A DNA stretch of 33,634 bases from Lachnospiraceae bacterium (GCA_024403335.1 JAKSSA010000028.1:1-33634), one strand, 5' to 3'. Shown: positions 14,982-23,596, numbered from the stretch's first letter. A program made the numbers and translations. The notes: generated by a model not told the origin, from the letters alone.

Positions 14982-16900
14982 AAAGGATTAAAGGTACTGT
15001 CATCTCTCAGTTTGGTTCTCTTTATTACATTCTCAAATTCTTCATCAAATTTAACCTTTTTCATGGTTGCCTTTTTAACAAAGAAGCCTACCTGAGTATC
15101 ATAGTTATTGGTTTCATGCTCGTTATATTCATATACAAGTGAATTGTCCGTAACATAATAATCATAAACCATTTTGACCTTTTTAAGCTCAGCGTACCCA
15201 TATTCCTCAAAATATTTATAAGTAATATAGAATTTTCTGTTTACATTACTTTCGGCAATTTTTGAGTCTTCCTCTTCTGTAAACTCGTTATTTCTATAAT
15301 ACTTATAATAAAATGCGCCAAGTTCATTATCAAGGAATGCATCAAAGGGCTCATACATGCTGCTTATTCTTCTTGGTGACTTCCATTCATAGATACCATC
15401 CGACAAATCCTTGTAACCATTTACCATGTAGTAGTCATCTCCGACTTTTCTGACCAGAGTATAATCCGCATCGTAAAGACCAACTCTTCTAAAACAGATA
15501 ATATCGTCTATCCTTGTAATGAAGTATTCTGACTCGTCACCATAATATCCATACTCAAATGCGAAGTTATTGAGCACATTATAAGGATGCTTCGGGAATG
15601 AGATTTCTTTGTGATTATTATCAAGAAGCTTTAAAACCATTCCGCTTTCATATCTTGCATAAACACTGTCATGTGAAATAAAAACTTCTGCAGATAAAGG
15701 CTCATATTCTATTTCTTCAGAAACAGGATTAGAATATTTATTCTTGACATTCTTGCATTCAAATTCTGCTTCATTGGCAAAATCGACTTTCAAGCTGTAT
15801 TTATTTCCTCTGATTGAAAGTGAAACCGTATCTTCTAAGTAAAAAGGTGTTTCAAGTAAATCAAAAGTATATGCTGTAACCTTTCCATCAAAAGTAAAAT
15901 ACTCAGAATCCAAATCTGTCATTTCCATCCCATCAAGAAGGAAGTTGTCATAAAGTGCCATTGCATCATCAGGTGTAAAAGAATCATCGAATATGATTTC
16001 TATCGAATCATCTGAATATAACTCATTTTCGTTATATCCTCTCTCATTATAGCGCAGATACTTATAATAGAATATATTATCCGACTTGCCAATTTCTGAT
16101 ACCCTGGTTCTAAAAGGAGAAAGATATGCTGTGTTAAACATAGAATAATGATATGAACTGTTATATCCTTCCCTTGAATAAAGCTCAAAAGACTTTTTGT
16201 TTTCAGGCTCTATCTCACCTGCTGCAAGGATAGTATAGTCAATTGAGTCAAGAAACGCTGTATAGTCCTTATAAAGATACTTTCTGTCAGGCTCATAATA
16301 TTCTACACCACGCAAAACAGTCAATAAATCATCGTAATAATCTCTTATCTGCTTTCCGAAGCTGCATACTGAATAGTCAGTGGTAGAACGCGCAGAGTAA
16401 TAATAGAACAAAGTGATTTTTATGAAGTCATGAGTATAAATAACAATCTGATCGTTTGAATAATATGCGACAATATCACCATTCATGCACTTGATAACAG
16501 AATTGTCATACACTCCATTAGCCATTGTCAGGCAGTATTCAAGCTTTTTTAATTCATTTTTATCATAGCCTAATTCATAAATCTCAGGGTGTGTTTCAGC
16601 TAACAAATATTCATCATTTTCAAGTTTGTCCTTTTCTCTCTCGAAATCTTTGTAAGCATTGCTTGGCAAGCTTGTAGGTCTTGGTGTGATTGTCGGAATA
16701 GGTGATGAAGTTGGCGCTGCAGTCGGAAAAAGACCCCTTGTAGGAGTGATAAGAAGATACTCATCCTTATCCTTTAAAGCTCCCTGTAAGCGGTCTTCAA
16801 ATAATCCGGGTTGTTTTTTATCCCCTTCGCCACAACCGACAAAAGAGAAAACAAACAAAAATATAAAAATTATAAAGAATGTATTCGCAAAATATTTCAT
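14975..16900 (-). CDS. Large lipoprotein of unknown function, Tyr-rich
   Basis: About 641 aa from the ATG at 16900, chosen because GAGGT lies 5-6 nt upstream; the frame extends six codons further. A hydrophobic N-terminal segment ends in FSFVGC, a lipobox, so the mature protein would be anchored to the outside of the membrane. A Thr/Pro/Ser-rich spacer (about residues 55-80, TAAPTSSPIPTITPRPTS) follows, like the one in the GH10 xylanase here. The rest is rich in Tyr, Asp and Glu with no catalytic motif that I recognise. A motif FYYKYLRYNE recurs later as FYYKYYRNNE, hinting at an internal duplication. Its neighbours (esterase, alpha-glucuronidase) suggest a surface role in polysaccharide binding, but this is only context. 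Confidence 0.8.
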   Translation of the reverse strand: MKYFANTFFIIFIFLFVFSFVGCGEGDKKQPGLFEDRLQGALKDKDEYLLITPTRGLFPTAAPTSSPIPTITPRPTSLPSNAYKDFEREKDKLENDEYLLAETHPEIYELGYDKNELKKLEYCLTMANGVYDNSVIKCMNGDIVAYYSNDQIVIYTHDFIKITLFYYYSARSTTDYSVCSFGKQIRDYYDDLLTVLRGVEYYEPDRKYLYKDYTAFLDSIDYTILAAGEIEPENKKSFELYSREGYNSSYHYSMFNTAYLSPFRTRVSEIGKSDNIFYYKYLRYNERGYNENELYSDDSIEIIFDDSFTPDDAMALYDNFLLDGMEMTDLDSEYFTFDGKVTAYTFDLLETPFYLEDTVSLSIRGNKYSLKVDFANEAEFECKNVKNKYSNPVSEEIEYEPLSAEVFISHDSVYARYESGMVLKLLDNNHKEISFPKHPYNVLNNFAFEYGYYGDESEYFITRIDDIICFRRVGLYDADYTLVRKVGDDYYMVNGYKDLSDGIYEWKSPRRISSMYEPFDAFLDNELGAFYYKYYRNNEFTEEEDSKIAESNVNRKFYITYKYFEEYGYAELKKVKMVYDYYVTDNSLVYEYNEHETNNYDTQVGFFVKKATMKKVKFDEEFENVIKRTKLRDDSTFNPLY

Positions 16901-16989
16901 CACTGACCTCACCGGCATGCATATACTTAATTTTTATCGTATACTACATTTATTATATCGGCAGTCAGCATTTATTCATTAGTGTAAAA

Positions 16990-17787
16990 TCAGATTTCCA
17001 AAGCCCATTTAATTGCAGGCTCAAGATATTTATTCCAGAATTTCCAGTCATGAACACCTTTATCTTCAACATAAGTAACTTCAACCTTTTTTTCATCAAG
17101 GAATGCCTTGAAATTGCGGTTAGGCTCAATAAGAAAATCCTCTGTTCCAATAGCAATATAAACAGGCTGTATTTTCTCGCCCTTTGTAAGTCTTTCTTTT
17201 ACCAAAAACTTAGGATTGTTATGGCTTTCGTCTATTTTATCTAAAGGTCCAAACCAGTATTCATAGTAAGCATAATTTGCCATACCATTATCGTCGCCAT
17301 CCTTCATTCCATTCAAGCCATCGCATATGAGTGCAGAAGAAAGTCCCATCATCTTGCCAAAAGTTTCAGGATGAGCAAGCGCTGTATGTATCGCTCCAAA
17401 ACCTCCCATGGAAAGACCACAGATATAATTATCTGAAGGCTTGGCAGATAATCCAAATACCCTGTGAACATATTCAGGAAGCTCTGTCCCAACATAATCT
17501 TCATATTTATGTCCTGTAGCTTCTGCATTCAGATAGAAGCTGTTTTCGCCTGATGGCATAATTATTGCAAGATTATATGTTGTGCTTAATTCTGCAGCAA
17601 GGCTGTTAAATCCCCAGTCAACATCATTTCCCATATATCCATGAAGAAGGAAAAGTGTCTTAGTTTCGCGCTTATAATTCGGATTATATTCAATCCACTG
17701 ACTTAACTGATCGTTTGGAATAAATGCCCTGAAAGGAACACATCTTTTCAAAGAAGCCGAGAAAAAATTAATTTCATATGATGCCAT
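16990..17787 (-). CDS. CE1-like alpha/beta-hydrolase esterase (acetyl/feruloyl type)
   Basis: 265 aa, the size of tributyrin esterase/EstA and of feruloyl esterase domains in the S-formylglutathione-hydrolase-like superfamily. Catalytic triad by pattern: Ser126 in GLSMGGFGA, Asp217 in GTEDF and His246 in GVHDWKFW. The oxyanion region is LFLLHGYMGNDVDW near residues 45-58. No signal peptide, so cytoplasmic. It probably removes acetyl or feruloyl groups from xylan fragments, but the acyl group cannot be told from sequence. AGGGGGT precedes the ATG by 5-6 nt. The lipoprotein gene follows after 89 bp and may be co-transcribed, though a TATAAT also occurs in that gap. It is divergent from the GH74-like gene. 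Confidence 0.88.
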   Translation of the reverse strand: MASYEINFFSASLKRCVPFRAFIPNDQLSQWIEYNPNYKRETKTLFLLHGYMGNDVDWGFNSLAAELSTTYNLAIIMPSGENSFYLNAEATGHKYEDYVGTELPEYVHRVFGLSAKPSDNYICGLSMGGFGAIHTALAHPETFGKMMGLSSALICDGLNGMKDGDDNGMANYAYYEYWFGPLDKIDESHNNPKFLVKERLTKGEKIQPVYIAIGTEDFLIEPNRNFKAFLDEKKVEVTYVEDKGVHDWKFWNKYLEPAIKWALEI

Positions 17788-17845
17788 TGTCTACCCCCTG
17801 TTTTAACAAACCAACATTAACCGTATGGTTTTGTAAGTTTATTTT

Positions 17846-17875
17846 TTTATATAATTTTATCAACTTGTCCGTCAA
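17846..17875 (-). promoter_or_regulatory. Likely promoter of the esterase gene
   Basis: Leftward TTGACG (17870-17875) and TATAAA (17846-17851) are 18 nt apart, about 60 nt before the ATG. Each hexamer has one mismatch to consensus. Confidence 0.5.
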
Positions 17876-17937
17876 TTGCAACAATTTTTTCAACTATTAT
17901 CTCAAGAAATAATCATATGATAAGCTAATATAACACA

Positions 17938-17966
17938 TTGTAACATAACAGCATAACCGATAAACT
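17938..17966 (+). promoter_or_regulatory. Possible promoter of the GH74-like gene
   Basis: TTGTAA (17938-17943) and TAAACT (17961-17966) are separated by 17 nt, about 70 nt before the ATG at 18036. The -10 matches at four of six positions, so this is a candidate only. Confidence 0.35.
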
Positions 17967-18035
17967 TGCCTTATAAAAAATAACATATCTATCCAATAAT
18001 AACGTTTTTACAAATATGAAAAATTAGGAGATTTG

Positions 18036-20528
18036 ATGAAAAATATACCCTATTCATACAAAAATATGCCAATCAATGGAGGCGGTTATGTAACAGGCCT
18101 TGAATTCAGTGAAAAAAAAGGTGAATTATTCTGTAGAACCGATGTCGGAGGCTGTTATTACTATAAAAGAGATGAGAACCGCTGGCTTTCCCTTGCAAGT
18201 CATGTAAGCAAGCAGGACAAAAGTGAATCCTACCCTATCGCGCTTGATATTTGTGAAGACGAAAAATCAATTTCTGTGATAAGCGGAGTCCCAAAACAAT
18301 TAAGTAAATTCAGTAAGTATTCAGTAAACGAAGATAAATGCAGTTATTCTATTACTGCAAATTCTTTCTTTAATGCAAATACACATGGTAATTATCCCGG
18401 CAGAGGTGCAGGCAAAAGACTTGTCAAAGACCCCTTCATCAAAAATCGCTTTTACTTTGCCTCACAAAATGACGGTCTTTTTATTTCTGAAGATAATGGC
18501 AAAACCTTCTTTCCTTCAAACGGCATTGACAAAAACGATGCCCTCACGTTTGTTTTCTGCCATCCTGCTGTAAAAGGAATGGTAATTGTTGGAAGCGCAA
18601 GTTTTATTGATGAAGGTGCTTGTAGCAATCTAAAGAGCGATGATTTAGCAAAAGGCGATGTTGAGCCAAACTGTCAAGAAAGTCATTCTGATAACTCTGA
18701 CGAGGCAACAGGGCTTTCATTAAAATATAACGGGCTATTAAGATACAATACATTAAAAGTATCCTATGATCATGGTTTGAGTTTTAAAAATCTCCCATAT
18801 CCAAAGGACTGCCTTTCTGATGATTCTGACTGTCCAGGGCCTGTTCCCCACAGATATTCTTTCGACGGAAAGTATCTTTATATAACCTTCGTTCAAACAG
18901 GCAGATTAAAAAATAAAAGCATGCCAAAAGAATATGCAAAGCTTATATACAGTTGCGATACAGGCAATATAACAGGCGGGTTCGTACTCCGATATGAGTT
19001 TGACGAAAAAGGTGCTTTTTCAAACTACAAAAACATCACACCAAACGATTTAAAGCAGCTTACCACAAATTCAGATAGCGAAATAAATCCCTGCCGTTAT
19101 GGTTTTGGAGGAATATGTGCTTGTGAAGCAAAAAGTGGTCTGGTTGTGCTTACCACCCTTTACAGACCTTTTAACGAGCGCATATACCGTTCCTTTGACT
19201 ATGGTAACAGCTGGGAGGTTATCCTTGAAGGTCTTGACACAGGCAGATTTGTTCCTGATACTTCCTATATGAAGCCTTTTTATAACGGCGACAGAAATTT
19301 GCTGCATTGGATGAGCGATATTAAAATCAATCCCGTAAACTATAACGAAATCTGGTTTAACTCAGGCACCGGGGTTTTCAGATGTGATAACCTGACAGAC
19401 AGGGAATGCATTTTCACAGACTGCTGCTACGGTCTTGAAGAGACTGTACATCTTCAGGTTCACTCTCCTGTCTTAGGAAACAACAAAGTCATCGATATAA
19501 TTGGAGATTTAGGTGGTTTTGCTTTTAAAGAGACCGATAAAGAATGTATCAATTCATTTGACGATGGCAAAAACAGGTATATTACCTGTCTAAATGTGGT
19601 ATCTTCAGAAGAAATCGAAGGAGCCTTCATAGTCACTGCAAGAGGCAATTGGAGTGGAACAACAAAAGGTGGACTGATTGTCACAAAGGATGATGGCAAA
19701 ACCTTTGAACATATCGCGCCTAAGGGTGAACTTTCCGAAGATATTTTAAATTCAATCAAAAGGATTGAAGCACCAAACACTAATCCCGGCTGGGTTGCCA
19801 TGTCACAAAATTGTAAAAACATTGTCTGGAGCATTGCTAAGACCTGGTCACTTATGCCATCAAGTCTTGTAATATGTTCAACAGATGGAGGACACAGCTT
19901 TGTAAGTTGTAATTTTCACAAATCTGTTAATGCAGCAGACAATAAAATTAATGACGAGGTCTCAATCAAGGTTTACGCTGATAGTGTAGATTCAGATTAT
20001 TTCTATGCCATAACTGATAATGGAGAACTTTATGTAAGTCATGACAAAGGCATTAATTATCAGGAATTTGACATATTGCTTCCTAATGGGTCCTCTTCAC
20101 TACTCCCAAATGGTTTGTCATCACTTAAATATGCCGATAGTGAAGTACGTACAGTTCCTTACGAAAAAGGACTTTTTTATCTTGCTGCCGGAGAAAAAGG
20201 ATTATATGAATTACGAGTTGACGAAGAGAAAGCCTTTCTAAGAAAAATCGAAAATGTTGATTTTGCCTATTCTTTAGGAATTGGTATAGCAAAAAATCAT
20301 TCAATGAAAGATAAAGAAAAAGAACTTTATATCGTTGGCAAAATCGGTAAGGAATATGGCATATTCCGAGCAGAAACAAAAAATGCCCCCTGTTTTGAAT
20401 GGGAGCGTATAAATAATGATTTTCAACATTTTGGAGGAATCAATTCAATTGATGGCGACAAGCATGAATTTGGAAAGTTATATTTAGGTTGCGACGGCCA
20501 GGGACTCATTCATGGTTTCGAAGCCTGA
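18036..20528 (+). CDS. GH74-like glycoside hydrolase (xyloglucanase family, beta-propeller)
   Basis: 830 aa. The N-terminus YKNMPINGGGYVTGLEFS followed by FCRTDVGGCYYYK is the hallmark of GH74, whose first catalytic Asp is the one in RTDVGG (Asp36). The second is Asp491 in IIGDLGGFAF, at the expected distance for the two seven-bladed propellers. Repeats of the BNR/sortilin type (SEDNGKTFF, SYDHGLSF, SFDYGNSWEV, TKDDGKTFE, SHDKGINYQ) recur through the protein. GH74 enzymes cut xyloglucan backbones. No signal peptide or anchor is present, unusual for the family, so it may act on imported oligosaccharides. The open frame begins at a TTG one codon earlier; the ATG at 18036 has AGGAG at the right distance. 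Its end overlaps the convergent glycosylase gene by 19 nt. Confidence 0.8.
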   Translation: MKNIPYSYKNMPINGGGYVTGLEFSEKKGELFCRTDVGGCYYYKRDENRWLSLASHVSKQDKSESYPIALDICEDEKSISVISGVPKQLSKFSKYSVNEDKCSYSITANSFFNANTHGNYPGRGAGKRLVKDPFIKNRFYFASQNDGLFISEDNGKTFFPSNGIDKNDALTFVFCHPAVKGMVIVGSASFIDEGACSNLKSDDLAKGDVEPNCQESHSDNSDEATGLSLKYNGLLRYNTLKVSYDHGLSFKNLPYPKDCLSDDSDCPGPVPHRYSFDGKYLYITFVQTGRLKNKSMPKEYAKLIYSCDTGNITGGFVLRYEFDEKGAFSNYKNITPNDLKQLTTNSDSEINPCRYGFGGICACEAKSGLVVLTTLYRPFNERIYRSFDYGNSWEVILEGLDTGRFVPDTSYMKPFYNGDRNLLHWMSDIKINPVNYNEIWFNSGTGVFRCDNLTDRECIFTDCCYGLEETVHLQVHSPVLGNNKVIDIIGDLGGFAFKETDKECINSFDDGKNRYITCLNVVSSEEIEGAFIVTARGNWSGTTKGGLIVTKDDGKTFEHIAPKGELSEDILNSIKRIEAPNTNPGWVAMSQNCKNIVWSIAKTWSLMPSSLVICSTDGGHSFVSCNFHKSVNAADNKINDEVSIKVYADSVDSDYFYAITDNGELYVSHDKGINYQEFDILLPNGSSSLLPNGLSSLKYADSEVRTVPYEKGLFYLAAGEKGLYELRVDEEKAFLRKIENVDFAYSLGIGIAKNHSMKDKEKELYIVGKIGKEYGIFRAETKNAPCFEWERINNDFQHFGGINSIDGDKHEFGKLYLGCDGQGLIHGFEA

Positions 20529-21352
20529 TTTCTTTCCTTATAAAAGACATACTGCTCATAAACCCCGGCATTTTTGTCATATGCAAAGAATGGATTAATA
20601 CCATCATAATGTGCGTCGATTGACCTCTGAATCCACACGTCAACCGGCGCATTATTTTTACGGGCATAGGCAAAAAGGCAGATGCAGTTTGCAACCTTAT
20701 CTCCTACTCCCTTAATTGACTTTAATTTTTCAAAAAGCTCATCATCTGAAAAGCAGGAAAGTTCTTCTAAATTTAAGACATTATTGGCTTTTTCTACCGC
20801 GTCAACAATATAAGGAAGTCTGTATCCAAGCCCAAAATCCTTAAAATCCTCTTCAGTTTTTTCGGCTAAAGCTTCCTTTGGCGGAAATGTATATAAAGTT
20901 TCAAATTCGGTTTCTATTTTCTTTCCATATGCGCAGGCTATTGCATTTACCGACTTTATTATTGAAGGAATATTCCTTCTTTGAGAAATAATAAACGAAA
21001 GTATGGTTTCAAACGGGTCCTGCTTAAGGATTCTTATTCCCTTTGAAACCTCTGCACATTCAATAAGATAATCATCCTTTAAATCAGCTCTTATTTGCCT
21101 GTAATCCGTTGAAAGATCCAGATATTCATACCAGGACTTATCAAACCCCTTCACTTCATAGCTGTTTTCACTTATTTGTCTCATGTAAAGAACTTTCTCG
21201 CCGGTTATAAAACGAAAAAAGCCATTATCAAGCTTAACTATTCTGAAAGCCTGACCGCTATCCATTATTTTCTGAAGATCAAAATCATCTTCTATTTCAA
21301 TAATTCCATCATATTTTTCATTTTCGTTTACAATTCGTTCACAATTCATCAT
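20510..21352 (-). CDS. ogg: Ogg1-type 8-oxoguanine DNA glycosylase / AP lyase
   Basis: 280 aa. The N-terminal domain has FDLQKIMDSGQAFR, matching the SGQxFRW region of Ogg1. The HhH-GPD domain has DPFETILSFIISQRRNI, then GLGYRLPYI. The hairpin SIKGVGDKVANCICLFAYA contains the catalytic Lys219, and PVDVWIQR contains Asp238. It excises 8-oxoguanine and nicks the abasic site. Two ATGs lie in a row; the second (21349) has slightly better spacing to AGGG. Its 3' end runs 19 nt into the end of the GH74-like gene on the opposite strand. It is one of three repair genes grouped here, with the radical-SAM pair at 23831-26230. Confidence 0.92.
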   Translation of the reverse strand: MMNCERIVNENEKYDGIIEIEDDFDLQKIMDSGQAFRIVKLDNGFFRFITGEKVLYMRQISENSYEVKGFDKSWYEYLDLSTDYRQIRADLKDDYLIECAEVSKGIRILKQDPFETILSFIISQRRNIPSIIKSVNAIACAYGKKIETEFETLYTFPPKEALAEKTEEDFKDFGLGYRLPYIVDAVEKANNVLNLEELSCFSDDELFEKLKSIKGVGDKVANCICLFAYARKNNAPVDVWIQRSIDAHYDGINPFFAYDKNAGVYEQYVFYKERNQASKP

Positions 21353-21555
21353 TACCCTGCCCTTTTTCGCCCTAAAAAAGCGAATTATTAAAAAAAGATT
21401 AGAAGATTTGAATTAACAAAAAGTTCATATTTCAATCATATTCCGTTCATTTTTCAATTCTATAATATAGTCAAAGATAAGACAAGAACAAAAGAACTTA
21501 TCAAAACAAAAAAGCATATACCTAATCTTTTGTACAAGATTTTTTTCATAATAAA

Positions 21556-21600
21556 AGCCTGATAGTTTCCTCCCCCTCTATCAGGCTCTCCTCTTTTTTT
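21556..21600 (+). terminator. Orphan hairpin with delayed U-tract
   Basis: AGCCTGATAG (21556-21565) and CTATCAGGCT (21578-21587) form a perfect 10-bp stem with a 12-nt loop. A run of seven T follows after a 6-nt gap, which is longer than usual. Confidence 0.6.
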
Positions 21601-21616
21601 AGGGTTACAAATCCTT

Positions 21617-21646
21617 GAGCGCTCCTTTATACAAGGGGCGCTTTTT
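21617..21646 (+). terminator. Strong orphan intrinsic terminator
   Basis: AGCGCTCCTT and AAGGGGCGCT (10 bp, one G-U pair) with a 5-nt loop run directly into TTTTT. No rightward gene lies upstream, so it must end an unannotated transcript or act as a leader attenuator. Confidence 0.8.
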
Positions 21647-21729
21647 CAACTTGTGGTATCTTTATTTATCCTGTATAATTCAAGAAGAAAACATGTCAAT
21701 TCAGACATCAGCAAATAAAGTTTCATTAA

Positions 21730-21893
21730 TTCAAGCTTTACATTAAAGTCAAGTTTTATTTATTTAAGCTTTGCATTAAAGTCAAGTTTCATTTATTTAA
21801 ACTTTGCATTAAAGTTAAGTTTCGTTTATTCAAGCTTTGCATTAAAGTTAAGTTTCGTTTATCAAGCTTTACATTAAAGTTAAGTTTCATTTA
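21730..21893. repeat. 33-bp tandem repeat, five copies, upstream of the GH39 gene
   Basis: Units start at 21730, 21763, 21796, 21829 and 21862 (the last is 32 bp), and a degenerate sixth begins at 21894. The consensus starts TTCAAGCTTTGCATTAAAGT and ends AAGTTTCATTTA. Each unit contains the dyad CTTT-N5-AAAG. The array ends about 85 bp before the GH39 start codon. It may be a cluster of regulator sites or a simple minisatellite. Confidence 0.9.
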
Positions 21894-21978
21894 TTCAAGC
21901 TTTGCGCTATAGTAAAGATTATTGTAATTTTTACATTATAGCCTTGATGTCTGCAAAACATTTCAGAAAGGACAATCT

Positions 21979-23496
21979 ATGAAAACTCAGATTAAAGTTA
22001 AGGAAGGCGACAAGGCTTTATTTAACAATCATGCAGATTTCTGTATCGGCACCGGAAGAATGGGACTTGCTTTACAGGAAGAATACCAGAAACAGCTTGC
22101 ATATGTGCAGGATATAATAGGCTTTAAATATATAAGAGGCCATGGTCTTTTTTCAGATGATATGGCAATTTATCAGAGAAGAAAGGGCTTTGATGGCGTT
22201 GAACACATCGAGTACAATTTCACCTATCTTGATCGTGTCATGGATAACTATCTTAAATTAAATATCAGACCTTTTCTTGAATTAGGCTTCATGCCGGAAA
22301 AGATGGCCTCCGGAGACCAGACTGTTTTTTATTGGAAAGGAAATACTACACCTCCATCTGATTATGAAGAATGGGCGAAGCTTGTAAAAACAACCCTTTC
22401 ACATTTGATAGAAAGATATGGCATTGAGGAAGTAAAAAAGTGGCCCATTGAAGTCTGGAACGAGCCTAATCTTCCCGGTTTCTGGAAGGGTGCTGACATG
22501 CAGGAATATTTCAAACTCTATCGTTGTACTGCGCTCGCTGTTAAGGAAGTAAGTTGTGAGCTTAAAGTTGGCGGACCTGCCATATGCGGTGTTGACGACG
22601 AAAGATGGATGAGGGAATTCTTGCGTTTCGTTCAAAGTCTCAATGTTCCTTTGGATTTTGTTACAAGACATCATTATACAAGCTGCCAGCTACAAATTGA
22701 CGGACACTATTCCTATATTGATTTACACAAGCCTTCAGAAGCTTTCGCTGTTCTTGAAAAATCAAGGGAAATCGTTGACAGCTTTAGTGAATTCAAGGGA
22801 ATGGACATTCACATCACCGAATTTAATACTTCCTATGTTCCTAACGCTCCTATACATGATACCAATCTTAATGCGGCATATGTGGCACATATGCTTTCAA
22901 AACTTGGAGACAAGCATGCCTCCTACTCTTATTGGACCTTCGGAGATGTTTTTGAAGAGATGGGCGTAGCTTATACCCCATTTTCAGGCGGCTTCGGTTT
23001 GGTGGCAAATGGTATTATTCCAAAGCCCACCTTCTGGACCTTTGCATTCTTCAAGGAATTAAAAGGAGAGGCCGTTTTCAAATCAGAAAATGCAGTTATC
23101 GTAAAAACAGAAGATGGTTCTTACAAGGGATGTGCTTGGAATCCGGATTTTTACTGTGAAGGAAACGAGTTAAATATCAATGTCTCTCTTCCCTGCACTG
23201 AAGGACAAAATTATTCTCTTCTTATAAAAACCGTTGATGAAGAATGCTGTAATCCTTTAAAGGTTTGGCATGACTTAGGCGAGGTTGCAACTCCTAAAGA
23301 AGAATTAAACAAGCTTCTTCGCGATGCAGCAAAGCCACAGATTACCACAAAGCTTCTTCAAGGAAAGGATTCTGTAGCTTTCGACCTTTTACTTACAAAA
23401 AATGCAATCAAGTATTTCGAGCTTAAAGCAGTCACAATAAAGAGTGATCGTGGTTACAGCTATGAAAGAACCATGGCACAGCACGTAGAACTGTAG
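21979..23496 (+). CDS. GH39 beta-xylosidase
   Basis: 505 aa, the usual size for GH39. It removes xylose from the ends of xylo-oligosaccharides with retention of configuration. Catalytic residues by pattern: acid/base Glu162 in EVWNEPNLPGFW and nucleophile Glu281 in IHITEFNTSY. FLELGFMPEKMASG near 94-107 and YWTFGDVFEEMG near 315 are also typical of the TIM barrel, followed by a C-terminal beta-sandwich. No signal peptide, so cytoplasmic. Ribosome binding site AAAGGA. It is monocistronic, with a repeat array before it, an octamer array beginning in its last codons and its own terminator. Cytoplasmic GH3 and GH39 enzymes of overlapping activity are both present, perhaps for different decorated substrates. 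Confidence 0.93.
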   Translation: MKTQIKVKEGDKALFNNHADFCIGTGRMGLALQEEYQKQLAYVQDIIGFKYIRGHGLFSDDMAIYQRRKGFDGVEHIEYNFTYLDRVMDNYLKLNIRPFLELGFMPEKMASGDQTVFYWKGNTTPPSDYEEWAKLVKTTLSHLIERYGIEEVKKWPIEVWNEPNLPGFWKGADMQEYFKLYRCTALAVKEVSCELKVGGPAICGVDDERWMREFLRFVQSLNVPLDFVTRHHYTSCQLQIDGHYSYIDLHKPSEAFAVLEKSREIVDSFSEFKGMDIHITEFNTSYVPNAPIHDTNLNAAYVAHMLSKLGDKHASYSYWTFGDVFEEMGVAYTPFSGGFGLVANGIIPKPTFWTFAFFKELKGEAVFKSENAVIVKTEDGSYKGCAWNPDFYCEGNELNINVSLPCTEGQNYSLLIKTVDEECCNPLKVWHDLGEVATPKEELNKLLRDAAKPQITTKLLQGKDSVAFDLLLTKNAIKYFELKAVTIKSDRGYSYERTMAQHVEL

Positions 23497-23596
23497 AACT
23501 ATAAAACTGTAGAACCGTAGAATTGTAGAATTTTGGAACTACAGAGTTATCGAACTGTAGAATTTTGGAATTATAAAATTATCGAACTGTAGTATT
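23485..23596. repeat. 8-bp tandem repeat, 14 units, across the GH39 stop codon
   Basis: From 23485 the sequence falls into 14 consecutive octamers without any phase slip: GTAGAACT twice, ATAAAACT, GTAGAACC, GTAGAATT twice, TTGGAACT, and so on to GTAGTATT. The approximate consensus is GTAGAAYT. Four octamers make a 32-bp higher-order repeat (23525, 23557, 23589). The first unit encodes the last Val-Glu of GH39, and the TAG stop lies in the second. Confidence 0.85.

Larger units (their letters stand above)
21461..21646 (+). ncRNA. Candidate small RNA with tandem terminators and a C-rich loop
   Basis: TATAAT at 21461-21466 (extended TATAATATAG) could start a rightward RNA at about 21472, although the -35 is poor. 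Two rightward terminators follow, at 21556 and 21617, but the nearest genes point away on both sides, so neither has a gene to serve. The first hairpin exposes a loop TTTCCTCCCCCT, complementary to ribosome binding sites (GGAGGAAA), a feature of Gram-positive regulatory RNAs. Upstream there is also a GATAAG/CTTATC stem. Size would be about 125 or 175 nt. An attenuated leader for the GH39 gene is the alternative. Confidence 0.45.

Noticed and set aside
21730-21893. CRISPR array
   Set aside because: Units of 33 bp follow each other directly without unique spacers, and no cas gene is nearby. The same holds for the 24-bp array at 30728-30871.
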